From Sclerotinia nivalis (Eukaryota; Ascomycota; Leotiomycetes; Helotiales; Sclerotiniaceae), in the NCBI GenBank assembly GCA_029531795.1, contig JAPEIS010000005.1:618001-682000 (forward strand): 64,000 bases of DNA, given 5' to 3'. Below the pieces are notes generated by a model. The model ran no database searches. It saw nothing but the letters and a program-made list of their open reading frames with translations, and was not told the origin of the DNA. Made by a program: the position numbers and the translations under genes. How positions within the stretch are numbered: position 1 is the stretch's first letter; the number at the start of each line of letters is the position of its first letter. Positions 34,599 to 45,623 of the stretch are shown in pieces.

Positions 34599-37278
34599 TT
34601 ATAGATTTTTCTCATCCATATACTTAAGTCTTATTCCAACGGCTCTTCTATGAGCTTCCAATTCCTCGACCTTCGCTAATTGCATCACAGCTCCACCAAC
34701 ATTTCTCAAACCCTGAGCTGTCAGTTGTGAACTAGTGATGTGCTTTAGATACGATCCAAGGTTTACACCAGAGTATTGCTTGGCAAATCCATACGTAGCT
34801 ATTTGAATGATTAGCACAATTATGTTATGGAACTATGTGAGTGAAAAACTTACGTAAGGAGTGGTTGACACCAGCAGAATAATCGCCAACACTCTCTGGC
34901 GTCCATTCACCAATGAAAACACTACCCGCATTTTCAACCAATTCTACAACACTCGCAGCATCTTTGAGTTGCAATATAAGATGCTCTGGGGCATACTCAT
35001 TGCTGAGTTTCATTGCCTCCTCAATGTCTTTAACAACGAGAGTTATCGAGTGCTCAATGGCACCACGAACGATGTCAACTCTTGGTAAAGCCATAGCTTG
35101 TTCATGGAGTTCATCTTCGATGGCTTGCAATTCTTTCTCGGAGAGATCAATGGCAATCAGAATTACCTGACTGTCAACGCCATGCTCTGCCTGCGATAGC
35201 AAGTCTGATGCAACAAATGCCGGGTTCGCATCCTTGTCAGCGATGACAAGTACCTCAGATGGTCCAGCTGGCATATCAATACTTACGCCAGCATTGGTAT
35301 CATTGCTGACGTACATCTTTGCCGCCGTAACAAATTGATTACCTGGACCAAGGATTTTATCGACTTTGGTGACGCTTTCAGTGCCGTATGCCATGGCAGC
35401 GACAGCTTGAGCACCACCAGCCAAAACAATACTCTCAGCACCGACTTTATGAGCAACATAAACAATCTCAGGAGTAATTCTACCATCAGCTCGAGGAGGC
35501 GATGCGAGTACGATCTTTTTACAGCCCGCGACCATAGCTGGGACTCCCAGCATAAGAGCTGTACTCGGAAGCACAGCAGTACCTCCTGGAATGTACAGTC
35601 CAACACGCTCAATGGGTCTTGAAAATCTGCTGCATACTATGCCTGGCATAGTCTCAACTTGCAATGGGTCTTCTTTTTGTGCCGCGTGGAATTTGCGAAT
35701 ATTTTCGAAAGAAATGTCAATCGCCTCAATAGTCTCTGCTGGAAGGTCCATAAGTGCCTGTGGAAAAGGAGCTTTGAGGACAGGAGAGGTAAGTGATGTT
35801 GCCTTTTCAAACTTGTGGGTATATCCAAGCAATGCTTTATCACCTCCCTCTCGTACATCCTTGATGATGGGATTTACAATCCCCATAATCATATCAGTAG
35901 ACTTTTGGGAAGGTCTTTGCAAGACATCCTTGAGATCGGCCTCTGATGTTGTTGCAGCATTGTATCGTCTCATAGTGATGCGTCCATTTTTGAGTCCAGC
36001 CTTGTCTTCCGTTGATTTTGGCACGGAAGCAGCTTCCTTGACGACCTCCTTGACATTTTCGAGATTGGTGGTAGATCCATTGGTAATTCCTTCTTTTGCA
36101 GCCCATTGTCCCTTAGCATCCCCTTGTCTTCGCTTGACCTTCACACTCTTAGCATCAAGATTGCGTTCGATGTCTGCAAGGGTAACTCCGGCGGAAACGG
36201 CCTTAGTTAAAGCAAAATAAATGAGATCTGCCGCTTCAAAGGCAATATCCTTCTTTTCCTTGGCATCGCAAAGTTCTTCTGCTTCTTCCATAATCTTAGC
36301 CCGTAACAATTTTTCATCCGAAAAGAGACGTGCTGTGTAGGATCCCTCAGGCGCCGAAGTCTTCCTCGAAATAAGGGTCTTCTCAAGCTTGGAGATTCCC
36401 TTGTATTCACCAAAACAGGTAGATTGTGGTAGGTGGCAGAAACCTCGTCCTTTTTGCTTGACAACAAATTTCAAACAGTCTTGATCGCAGTCCAAAGATA
36501 CTCTAACGAGTTCTTGTGTATCTCCAGATGTTGCCCCTTTGTACCACAATCCACGCTTTCTGCTTTGGTATACCCCAGTACCGGTTTTCAACGACTCCTT
36601 CAAGCTCTCTTCACTGCTGTATACAAGTCCCAAAGCCAGTCCTCTTTCATCTGTGACCACAGTAGGAATCAATTTGTCTGCCCTATCCGAAGTCCATGAA
36701 TCCGCAACCAATTTTGGAAGAGAGACTTGACCTTCTCCAGCCCCTTCGATGCTAAGGTGTGTCGCAGGTATGATTGGGATCGCAGAGAATTCTCTCGCAA
36801 CTTTAACGAGTAATTCGAAATCGCTTTCAGGAGTTGGTAGAAGGAATATCGGAGATGTTTTTTTCGTCTTGAATTCTTCCAATAGGGATCGAGTGTAGGC
36901 CTCATCGACAAAATTAAGTAATCCTCCATTGGGAAATTCGACATCCGTCTGCGGTTGTGGTATGATTGGAAGAACACGATCGGTATGCTTTTCCAAGTGT
37001 GTAAGTTGAGATGGCTTCACAAATACTGTGCGGGCTCCAGCATCTAAAATTGTTACGATATCATCTGTTGATTTAATGGCAGATACATCGACGTAAGTAT
37101 CAATGCCAACGTGTCTCTGCAAAAATCCGAGGAGGATATCGACATCATCGTTGTTCGCCTTGAAATAAACGCATCCCAGGTATGATAGCTGATTTCTTGT
37201 AAGTCCTACTTTCGATTCTGCAGGACCATTGCCAAGGTCAACACAAGGAAGAAAAGGAAGTGATGCTGTAGTGTCCAT
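34599..37278 (-). CDS. HIS4: HIS4, trifunctional histidine biosynthesis enzyme
   Basis: Two minus-strand exons, 37278-34854 and 34798-34599, join in phase (TTAC|GTAAGT, CAAATAG) to about 874 residues. Order of domains: an N-terminal fungal extension (about 1-220). Then phosphoribosyl-AMP cyclohydrolase (HisI, about 230-300, with DCDQDCLKF and GFCHLPQSTCF). Then phosphoribosyl-ATP pyrophosphatase (HisE, about 310-395, with KIMEEAEEL and EAADLIYFAL). Last is histidinol dehydrogenase (HisD, about 435-865, with GPGNQFVTAAK, DMPAGPSEVLVIAD, LLSQAEHGVDSQ and EYAPEHL). The junction restores HSLPTYGFAKQYSGV, a conserved HisD block. The enzyme performs steps 2, 3 and the last two oxidations of histidine synthesis in the cytosol. 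It is divergent from TAF9 with a 515-bp shared upstream region. All key motifs look intact. Confidence 0.97.
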
Positions 37279-37792
37279 ATCGAATACTGATATCCTAAAT
37301 ATTTCTCAAAAAATCCAATGAAAATTCCAGTGATGTCTGGAGTGAAGTGAGTCAACAAGAAAAGTTCGATCTATGTAGACATAATGGGTTATGTAATGGA
37401 GGGGCATGAATCTTGTTCACTGGTGAATGATTTGAATTTAAGGTATGGTCTGTGCTTTATTTCTAATCGGAAATGCAGCTGCAATTGATTGTACCTGTAT
37501 TACGATTGAATGTTATCCACTGGCACCACAGATATTTGAGCTCTATGTCGTGTTAGATATACTCACATTATTGGACCAAATCCTGGATTTATCGGTAATT
37601 GCTCTTCAAGCTACGGTACTCAGACTAAGATGATTTCTTGAGTCTAATACGATATACAAACCAAATTTAACGACAGACACTCCCGCAGGCGCAATCTACA
37701 TTTTGATAAAGTCGCATTTGCGATCAATTTAAGAAGAGTTCATTCCACACAACACATAGATTAGAGCCAAGAGAAACTCTCCTAACCTCATC
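37279..37792. promoter_or_regulatory. HIS4-TAF9 divergent promoter region
   Basis: About 515 bases separate the two divergent start codons. Amino-acid biosynthesis genes of this kind are normally under cross-pathway control, but I see no clear TGACTCA site here; a 'gagtcaac'-like and 'agtgagtcaac' word at 37347-37357 is the nearest match to that motif. Confidence 0.4.
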
Positions 37793-38587
37793 ATGGCCGA
37801 CGTGAACGGCGACTCAATATCCCATACAAACGGTCAAAATGGACATCCTCCATCCTCCCCGCCAACTCAACCTGCTTCCGCGCCCAACTCACAACCTACA
37901 GCACCAGTCTCTGCGGCTGCCTCCCCTCCCATCGCAAATCCCAGCGTACCTCTCACATCCCTCCAAGACAACGGTCTATCCAAACGACCCCGCGATGCTC
38001 GCCTTATCCATATGCTTCTTTCCTCTCTCGGCATATCCGCATACCAAGAACGCGTTCCTCTCCAACTTCTCGATTTCGCATACCGTCACTCCTCTTCTAT
38101 TCTTTCCGATGCTTTACATCTTTCCTCCGACGCCTATGTATCACAACAAACGCGCGCGAGAGATGCGCCGCCCGGCGGTGGTTTCAGAGATGCAGATGGA
38201 CAAGTTAGCGCGAATGCGGTCCAACTGGCTATTCAAAGCCGATTGCAGTATCAGTTTGGCGCAGGCAATGGTGGTGGATTGAGCAAGGAGTTTTTATTAG
38301 AAACTGCACAGGCGAGGAATAAAATCGCACTACCAAGGGTTCTACAGAATGAATGGGGTGTCAGGTTACCAGCTGAGAGATTTGTCCTTACGGGTGTGCC
38401 ATGGGGACTGAAGGATGAGTGGGTGGAGGACGACGAAGAAGAAGAGGAGCCGATTGGAGAGAGTATGGAAGGCATTTTAGCTACGGAGGAAGAGAACCTC
38501 GAAGGTGATGAGGAGGGCGCTGGTGATATGAATGACTTGTTTGGCACGGGTGGAGATATGGATGAGGACATGGATAAAGAGGAATAA
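37793..38587 (+). CDS. TAF9: TAF9, TFIID/SAGA histone-fold subunit
   Basis: An intronless frame of 264 residues. A Pro/Ser-rich head (about 1-60) precedes the histone fold at about residues 64-170, recognisable from SKRPRDARLIHMLLSSLGIS, YQERVPLQLLDFAYRHSSSI and SDALHLSSDAYV. The following conserved block contains KIALPRVLQNEWGVRLPAER, FVLTGVPWGL. The tail is very acidic (EEEEEP, GDEEGAGDMNDLFG). TAF9 pairs with TAF6 in both TFIID and SAGA and acts in RNA polymerase II transcription initiation in the nucleus. The loop between helices carries a Gly-rich insert (GAGNGGG), a common variation in filamentous fungi. Identification is by the remembered family pattern and is strong. Confidence 0.95.
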   Translation: MADVNGDSISHTNGQNGHPPSSPPTQPASAPNSQPTAPVSAAASPPIANPSVPLTSLQDNGLSKRPRDARLIHMLLSSLGISAYQERVPLQLLDFAYRHSSSILSDALHLSSDAYVSQQTRARDAPPGGGFRDADGQVSANAVQLAIQSRLQYQFGAGNGGGLSKEFLLETAQARNKIALPRVLQNEWGVRLPAERFVLTGVPWGLKDEWVEDDEEEEEPIGESMEGILATEEENLEGDEEGAGDMNDLFGTGGDMDEDMDKEE

Positions 38588-40104
38588 TGGTTGTACAAAA
38601 AGCATGTAATGGCGTTAGGGGCCAGTCTCACCGCGGTGATATACACTATCGGCAGCAGGAATTACAAATTCCTTAAATTAAACACATAATACAAGTCAGT
38701 TCTTGAAGTTGATTGTGCTCCGTTGATCTGTGTTTCTTAGTTTTGAGCAAATATTGGATTAGAGGTCTTGAGTACAGTGTCAAGTGGATGAGAGGGCTCT
38801 CATTGAATATCCATCCAAGAATCTCAACCATGGAGAGTTCATGAAGTCAAGCAGAATACCTGCACCATCACCAAGAAAAAATCACGGCACACAGGGTGTC
38901 AAAGATGAATCCAAATTGTAAAAGATAATATAATCATATTCCTCTCTATCTACCACCTCATCCCTCATCCCCATCTCCAATTCCCTCCTCTTCAAAAAAC
39001 AAAAAGACAAAACAAAACAAGCAAGTAGCAAAACACAAAATGTTTGTCACGATTAGTCCTCCTAGCGCACTAATCGACGCCAGCAGGGTGGATTGGACTG
39101 GCTGTCTAGGCCGTTGGTTCTATATCCCACGAACGATATTTAAATAAGTGACGCTCAAGTCCATTAAGAGGCGCAGGAGGTAGGCAATATGTGGTTTGTT
39201 TTTGGCTTGGTTTGGCTTGGTTTTGCGAGCATAGCTTTGGAGTGGTTGCTCTCCAGTGCTTTTGGGAAAAATGTGTGAAGGAAAGGGAGGGAAGGATACA
39301 AACCTGGATGGAGAGTTGGGAGCGGAGATGGATAAGTGATTAGGTGTATGATGAGAAATAAATGTGCTGTATTATCATTCAATATCTTCATCATCACACT
39401 GTCGCGCCATCAATTCATCAATTCATCCATCTCCAATCTTCATCTTCAATCTTCGAGGACATTGTTGTTGTGGCCAAAGAAAAGAATTTTATTTCCCTTT
39501 CAAAAATTTTCTGTCTTGATATGTCCCCCGCTTAGTCACCCACACTAAACCTTCCCACTAACACCCGCGCACAGACCACCCCAAAATTCTTCATCCATAT
39601 CACAAACCTTAAATTTTCCCTTTTTTTCTTTTCTTTTCTCCTTACACTTAAATCGCATGATTAAATCAACCGCTTGATACCATTCATCAACTGGCTAGTC
39701 GGTCATATTTGCATGCTAGAATAATCTATAATTCTGGTGACGCGGTTTGTATCTATCTATCTATCTTTGTAGATAGGCAGGTATGGATTTTCGACCGAGG
39801 CGGAGCGGACTGGTGGTGATGCCTGGGTTTGCGGAGCTTTTATGACATTTTGAGGAGAGGAGAGAGAGGTTTGGTTTGTTTGGACTGGGAGGATGGTGAG
39901 GTCGTGTTTAAAGATAGACTGGCTGGCTGGGAGTAGGGGGAGGGTTGTAGTAGTATGAAAGATTTGTATCTATATGTTGTTTCTTTCTATTATTTCCTAA
40001 CGCTATGCTGTGGTATAAAATCAAATCCGCTAAATATGCTATGCACCACCGAATATGTATGCCACAAAACCTCGATCTCCATCCATTTATCAATATATAC
40101 ACAT
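38588..40104. other. Intergenic region between convergent genes
   Basis: A 1.5-kb gap between the 3' ends of TAF9 and MCU. It has C/T-rich tracts and short TCTA repeats (about 39751-39766). Several short open frames on the plus strand at 39955-40344 are pyrimidine-rich shadows of the acidic MCU tail. No gene is seen. Confidence 0.45.
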
Positions 40105-41710
40105 TTAATCATCCTTTCTCTTCTCCTTATCTTCCTCATCTCGTTCATCCTCCTCCGCCTCCTCCCCTTCATCCTCCTTCTCTTTCCTCTTAGTCTTTCT
40201 CCTCTCAGCCTTCAACGCATCGTGCACCTCCTCACTTCCCTCATCAGCCTTCTCATCCCAATCCACATCATATTCATCAGCGATGTTCTTGATCTCCTTT
40301 CTCAACGCATTTGCCTCTTCAATCACTGCTTCCCACTTCTGTAAATCAAATCCCTTTGCCTGATATAACGTTCTCTGTCTTCTCGAAACCGTCAAATTGA
40401 GCGCAGCCCTGTAAGACACTTCGCGGTTATGGTAGAGAAACCATAAGTAACCAAGAATAATTGTTGATAACCCTGCAAAATAAGTGACAGGTTCCATAGT
40501 ATCCCACCCAATAGGAGTCAGGAAGGTAAGAAAGAAGGTTCCGGCCCACCAGGAAACCAGCAGGCCAAGCCCACCCATAGCAAGGTGTCGCGCCCCACGA
40601 TGTGCAAGGTCATCGCACTCTTTCTTGATTTTTGCATAATCCGCCAGTTTCCTGCTTGTTTTCCGTAGACGAACTCTCAGGTAATGAGTCCGATCATTGA
40701 ATGATGGCACCCCAACTCTAATCTCACGAGATGACCCTTCAATCTCTACTGCAAATTCCTTTCCCCGCGCAGCATCGCGAATGAAATCTCCTATCTCAGT
40801 CGATGAAGACCAGCGCACGAATTTTACTTCCCCTTCAGAAGATTGTTCACGTCCACTTCCTGAATAACTTTCCACTCCTCCTTCGCCGGGTCCTCCTCGT
40901 AAATCACTTCGTATTTGTTCTTTCTCTTTCCTGGAAATGCTTTTATCTTTGGAGCTGCTAATCTTTCCAAGCTTCATGATTTTCCCATCAACCATTTGTT
41001 CGTCTGTACCTTCTTCTACGTCTTCATCTATGTCTTTTCTATGATCGGCTTTGATCTCATCTTGTGTGGAGTCTTGGGCGCGAAAATGCACTGCGGGTAC
41101 TTTTTCTGTGTGTCCATCTTTTGCAGTTATCATCGGCAATTCAGACTGGATAAGGCGTTCGAGGTAGGAGAGAGGCTGTTGAGGATGAACGAGGAGAGCT
41201 AATGGCTCTATATCTTTACGATCGGAGTTCTTGTCCAGCGTGGTGAGAGGTAGAATAAGCTTTAGGAGCCGTGACGGGGTAGTAAGGAGTTTGCCTGCGG
41301 GGTTCCTATTAGAGACAATGCTAGCAAAAGTATAGGGAGAATCAAATCACAAAACCTTTTGTCATAGCCCCAGCGCTTCTGTTTCTCCTCACAGGAGGTT
41401 CATTAGAGCCTTCTCTATGCCATGGCGTTCTTGCTTGTATTTCCTTCTGCTCGCCAATCGCATTATCGATCTGATTGTTGAACCAGTCTTCTTCCTTGTC
41501 CAATCCCTTTTGATTTAGTTCCTTGGCCTTATCTGTGTGACTCTCCTTTCTCCAGAGATTCGTCGAAGTAAATGTGCGAGGCCATGAGGGAGGGGTATGT
41601 TTTATAGAAAATTGCGATGCAGTTCTATTTCGAAAGGTACCTACAAATGAGGTCGGCGGGTATGTCGTTTGGGCTATACTCCGCGGTAAAAGGTGCGTTG
41701 CTCGTCGCAT
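40105..41710 (-). CDS. MCU: MCU, mitochondrial calcium uniporter pore subunit
   Basis: Two minus-strand exons, 41710-41356 and 41294-40105, join in phase (AAAG|GTTTTG, CCCGCAG) to about 514 residues. The N-terminus (MRRATHLLPRSIAQTTYPPT, many Arg/Ser/Thr) is a mitochondrial presequence. Next comes the matrix N-terminal domain with KLLTTPSRLLKLILPLTTLD and LLVHPQQPLSYLERLIQSEL, split by a long hydrophilic insert. A coiled coil (VRLRKTSRKLADYAKIKKEC) leads to two membrane helices flanking the selectivity motif WDTMEP at about residues 382-387; the essential Asp and Glu of the W-D-x-x-E-P filter are present. The C-terminus is extremely acidic/basic mixed (EEAEEDERDEEDKEKRKDD). It forms the Ca2+ channel of the inner membrane. 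An alternative AG (CTAATAG) 15 bases upstream of the chosen acceptor would break the frame. Confidence 0.93.
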
Positions 41711-42249
41711 GATTGTGAGCCCCTCTTACCTAACTTCTATCACGATACAGAGAAAGCGAGCTTAAGGTAATAATTAGATATTAGAAGTTCCGTTTCCAAA
41801 GTATCCATTTCGTTGTTTGTTTGCTACTTGTACAAGCTTACATGGACCTTGGAAACATTCAAAGTTGAGAGCTCGAATGCTTGACCCCTGTTATCGATGA
41901 CGTATTTTATGCACCGCAGATCTATCTGGCGTTCTTTTGGGACAATCTAGGACAACATTAATAAAAGTTCCAACACATATTGAATATTGCGATATCGTAT
42001 ACCGTGAATTTAGAGTTTTGAATCTAATTTAAAAAAAGATTATTTTAGTTGGATTAAAATTATAAAGTGTTGTATATATTCAAGTGGGATAAAAATATAT
42101 GTGATTAAGATTAAAAATATTATATAATGTGAAATAGTTATCTACTCTATGTTAGAGATCCTATAGTTCTCATAATCGATTAAAGATTCCAAAGAATTAC
42201 TTCTTATTCTTACATGGCCATCCTTCAAATATGTCCGACGGTATTGTCA
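41711..42249. other. AT-rich intergenic region
   Basis: The stretch 41990-42200 is very AT-rich with many TTAAAAT-like words. It is the 5' flank of MCU and 3' flank of the 2EXR gene; no gene is seen. Confidence 0.45.
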
Positions 42250-43290
42250 TCAATAAATGACCTTAAGATCCATCAATTTGAACTTCGACTGGATTTCCCG
42301 CCAAAACGTTGTCGGGCTATCCACCAACAGCTCCCTATGAGCTGACCAACTAGGAAATTCTCTCAACAAGTCTCTCTGCACACTCTGCAAGTCTTTCATC
42401 TTTTGCGAATTTGAATCCATTGCGCTCCAGTCCAGCTCCACGAATTCCGACACCACAGGCTGATGTGTTAGGTTCTCTTCCACATCATAGTACAAGATGA
42501 CCTCCCGCAGTTCGAGGCCACGAGCCCCATATGCATCCACGATGCGGAAAATGTTGTACCAATCGACCTCCTCGGGAACAGATCGACTGGAATTGCAATT
42601 GATAAGGGGCTGTATGTTGAATGCGAGAGAGCTCATCATATCCTTCGCGGGTATCTTCATGAAGAAGTCCTCATAAACTCGGTCATTCCAACCGAACGAC
42701 TTTAGACACAAAGTATCGGCCTTAAAATTGCACCATATCCTCGGCTGGATCTCGATACTGAACCTGGGGTTGATGAGCTTCTCTCCAAAGAAGAGACTGT
42801 AATGTTTCAAAGCCTCCTCCCGCGATTCTTTGCATGCATAGAAAACACTGGGATGAGGTGTATTTGATGCGCAGATGTACCCGTCTCTTCTTTGGTAAGG
42901 GGGAAGATCACCTTGTTTATAAGATGGGTGGAGTTCAATGCTGATATTTCGCTGCTGCTCACATGCCATGCCCCAAATCAGCATTCTGAGTTCCGTAGGA
43001 AGCTCTCCAAAACAAGTGAAGGTAATTGGGGCAATGCCCAATTTGTTATTGCTGGTCCCGTGATCAAAATCTTTGGAAAGTTGCTCGAATGATAATGCCG
43101 GAGATGGTGGTGGACGTGAAAGGCTTCCCAAACTACAGCTTTCGATTTGATAATCCCACTCGGCAATGAAGGCAGGCCCTGGCTGTGCATGTTCGATGTG
43201 CATGGTCTTGAATACTGATTTGGTATCCCTCCAAAGACACGAGAATTTCTGTGACAGTGTATCCATCTCTGCGGTCAAGGCCAAGCCCAT
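42250..43290 (-). CDS. 2EXR-domain protein
   Basis: A minus-strand frame of up to 368 codons. The first true ATG in frame is at 43290 (MGLALTAEMDTLSQ), with a second at 43266; upstream codons are open but start with TTG, so 43290 is my choice, giving about 346 residues. The domain signature TFTCFGELPTELRMLIWGMA, then SVFYACKESREEALKHYSLF, is that of the fungal 2EXR family, a widespread leotiomycete and sordariomycete expansion of unknown biochemical function. The domain fills about residues 80-220, and the C-terminal half with WSAMDSNSQKMKDLQSVQRD is typical too. No membrane segment or catalytic motif is visible. A small upstream exon at 43402-43659 is possible but not convincing. Confidence 0.8.
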   Translation of the reverse strand: MGLALTAEMDTLSQKFSCLWRDTKSVFKTMHIEHAQPGPAFIAEWDYQIESCSLGSLSRPPPSPALSFEQLSKDFDHGTSNNKLGIAPITFTCFGELPTELRMLIWGMACEQQRNISIELHPSYKQGDLPPYQRRDGYICASNTPHPSVFYACKESREEALKHYSLFFGEKLINPRFSIEIQPRIWCNFKADTLCLKSFGWNDRVYEDFFMKIPAKDMMSSLAFNIQPLINCNSSRSVPEEVDWYNIFRIVDAYGARGLELREVILYYDVEENLTHQPVVSEFVELDWSAMDSNSQKMKDLQSVQRDLLREFPSWSAHRELLVDSPTTFWREIQSKFKLMDLKVIY

Positions 43291-45623
43291 AAGGCCAAGC
43301 CCATATGTCGGTATCGATAGATATCTTCTCCAAAAAGGTATGCGTGAAAATGTCAATGATAAGAGTCGGAATGAGGGGTAGTGTTCTTAGAGAAGGTAAC
43401 TCTAGTTGAGGAATTGTACTACTATATCAACAACTAAATCCTGTGTAAAGGCCGGCAAAGTTACAGATAGCAGTATGAAGAGTCTCCTGAAAACATTTGG
43501 GGGAATCCAACCTTTTGACTTGAACACATAACCCCGCTCTACAACTATTAGTAGCAGCTCATAGTCTATACCGGTACCGGTAGTCATCCCATCATGCTCC
43601 GACTTGCGAGGTGGAGTTTGTCCCTCCCTAGGGCGGAGTTCCAAGCGTATTTTGTACATTAGCCAGGAAGTTACCGATTGTAGATCAATACAACAATATT
43701 GATGTTCCTAGCCAACTTCGATGACTGTACATAGAAAAATTGAAACTGTTAGCATGAATATTTCCCCTCATTTCCAGAATTTTGCAATGCAATCTTCAAG
43801 TGTGGTTAGAGGGAAAGGTATTCGCATGATTTTGGTTAGTCTAGCGGAGAAACTTTCCAATGTCGGTGAAAGCGGAGGCCGACACCACCGACTTCTTGTC
43901 AACTCAAACCAGAATCCATTAGTCATATATCTGATCCCATAATTAAAACACTCCTAGAAAACTCTCATCATCATCATTCTTGTCCACCTTGTCACAATTC
44001 TCAAAATAAGTCGAAAACGTTCTTCCCAATTTCAACTCCTATCTCCTGACACTCTACCACCCAAAACAGAGCCCGACTTCTTCCTCCGAGGCGATTTCCA
44101 ATAGAGAGCTCAAAAGCTTTCAGAGGCTTTCCACTCATAAAATGTTGTATTCCGAAACAGAAAACAAAAGACGAACTCTTCTCCAGGTTCAAAATCGTCT
44201 TATCAGCCTGTATACGACGTTGTGCCCAGGAAAGTTATACAGGCATTTCAAATTTATGATATCACTAAGTGATAGCTCAATTTATGCGATCAAGATCTGA
44301 CCGCCAGACCTACTCCGGCTTAGGTTGTGATATTATTATGGAACGCTCCAATCGTCTCATTTCCATCTGAAAGCTAGATGAAACGTTATGCAAATGTCGT
44401 TTCTAGACCTTGATTGAGTGTCTTAAACTCAAGTGGAGTCGCATGAGGCACCGTCCTTGTGATATCGCTTTTCCTGGGACGTTCGGAAATCCGAGATAAA
44501 TGTCTGGAATCTGCAGAAGTATGTCCTACTCCTCGTTACACCGGCCTTTTTTCTTGCCTCCGACATAACCACATTATTCTTTATATCCAGATTCAGGTTC
44601 GAAAGCAGGTGGTGAGGTGCGATTAAAAACATCCGCGTTGAGGAGATAAGAAGCAAATGTAAGTCCGCAATAACTAGTAACCGGTCCGCATCCAGACACA
44701 ATTGAAACAGACGTAAATTGTTGAGAAAATGAAAATCCGTTTTATTGCTATAAATCTCGCGTCGTCCTGAAGTCATTCATTACCATGCATCCTTGCATGA
44801 CCGTCGTAACCAATATAGTACACTTTTACGAACAGATTCGACTTTTAATCTGATTAATACACAGCATGAAACGGACGCAAAAATTGATGTCAGAAGTGCA
44901 TGGGGTTTTCCAAATCTCGATGTTCTCTAATAAGATAGGTGAATTTTCATGGTTGTCTCGTCTCAAAATCCCATGCAGTAAAACTGGTCAATGGCAAAAC
45001 GGTTTTCGAGTTTGAGTGGGGCTCGAGCCAAGAATAGCACAGCCCACTTCTCCCTCTCAGAACGGAGTGTGTTCCGAAAATCAGAGGAGACATGACAAAT
45101 TTAGATTGCTTCTATTTCCAATGATTAAAATTGGTGGGACTGTGGCTGTTTTGTTGCATACACAGCAGACATGATTCCCCGCGATATCGTATCATGGCAT
45201 GGCTGGCTTGTGATGAAACCAAGGCGTCTTATCGCGTTGACAATCCCACATATCGCGTCTGATAGATATGCAGTTATATAGATAGCGGATTTTGGATCAA
45301 GTTGATTTGTTCCTTTGAAAAACACCTATCGAACCTCGGCGACGCAAGGCGGCATAAAACCCCCTAAAGTATTGAGCGAAGAAGCGATTTTAGGGGATGT
45401 GGTGAACGTAGATAATGTCTGACTTGTGCGGCACCATTGATCACTTGAAAGTGTTGTGGTGCAATGTATCACGAAGAGTGACTTACTGGTCGCCGGCTTC
45501 ATGGAAGGTACATATATGCCGTGAAGCAATCATATTATCATATCAACACTGCACATCTTTGTTTGTGGCCGGAGAGATTTTATTCTTCTCGAAGCATCGA
45601 AGAAGGATTAAAGCTTAAGATGA
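43291..45623. other. 2.3-kb intergenic region, no gene seen
   Basis: Open frames up to 115 codons (44429-44776, minus) show no family character, and none pairs across plausible splice sites. The region probably holds the promoter of the 2EXR gene and the 3' flank of the siderophore gene. Confidence 0.4.

Noticed and set aside
35591..36220. 209-codon plus-strand open frame
   Set aside because: Antisense shadow of HIS4, whose own frame is unambiguous.
39955..40344. 129-codon plus-strand hydrophobic frame
   Set aside because: Antisense of the acidic MCU C-terminus (GAA/GAG read as TTC/CTC); the hydrophobicity is an artefact.
43402..43659. 85-codon minus-strand frame as a possible first exon of the 2EXR gene
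   Set aside because: No donor/acceptor pair joins it in phase with a 2EXR-like N-terminus.
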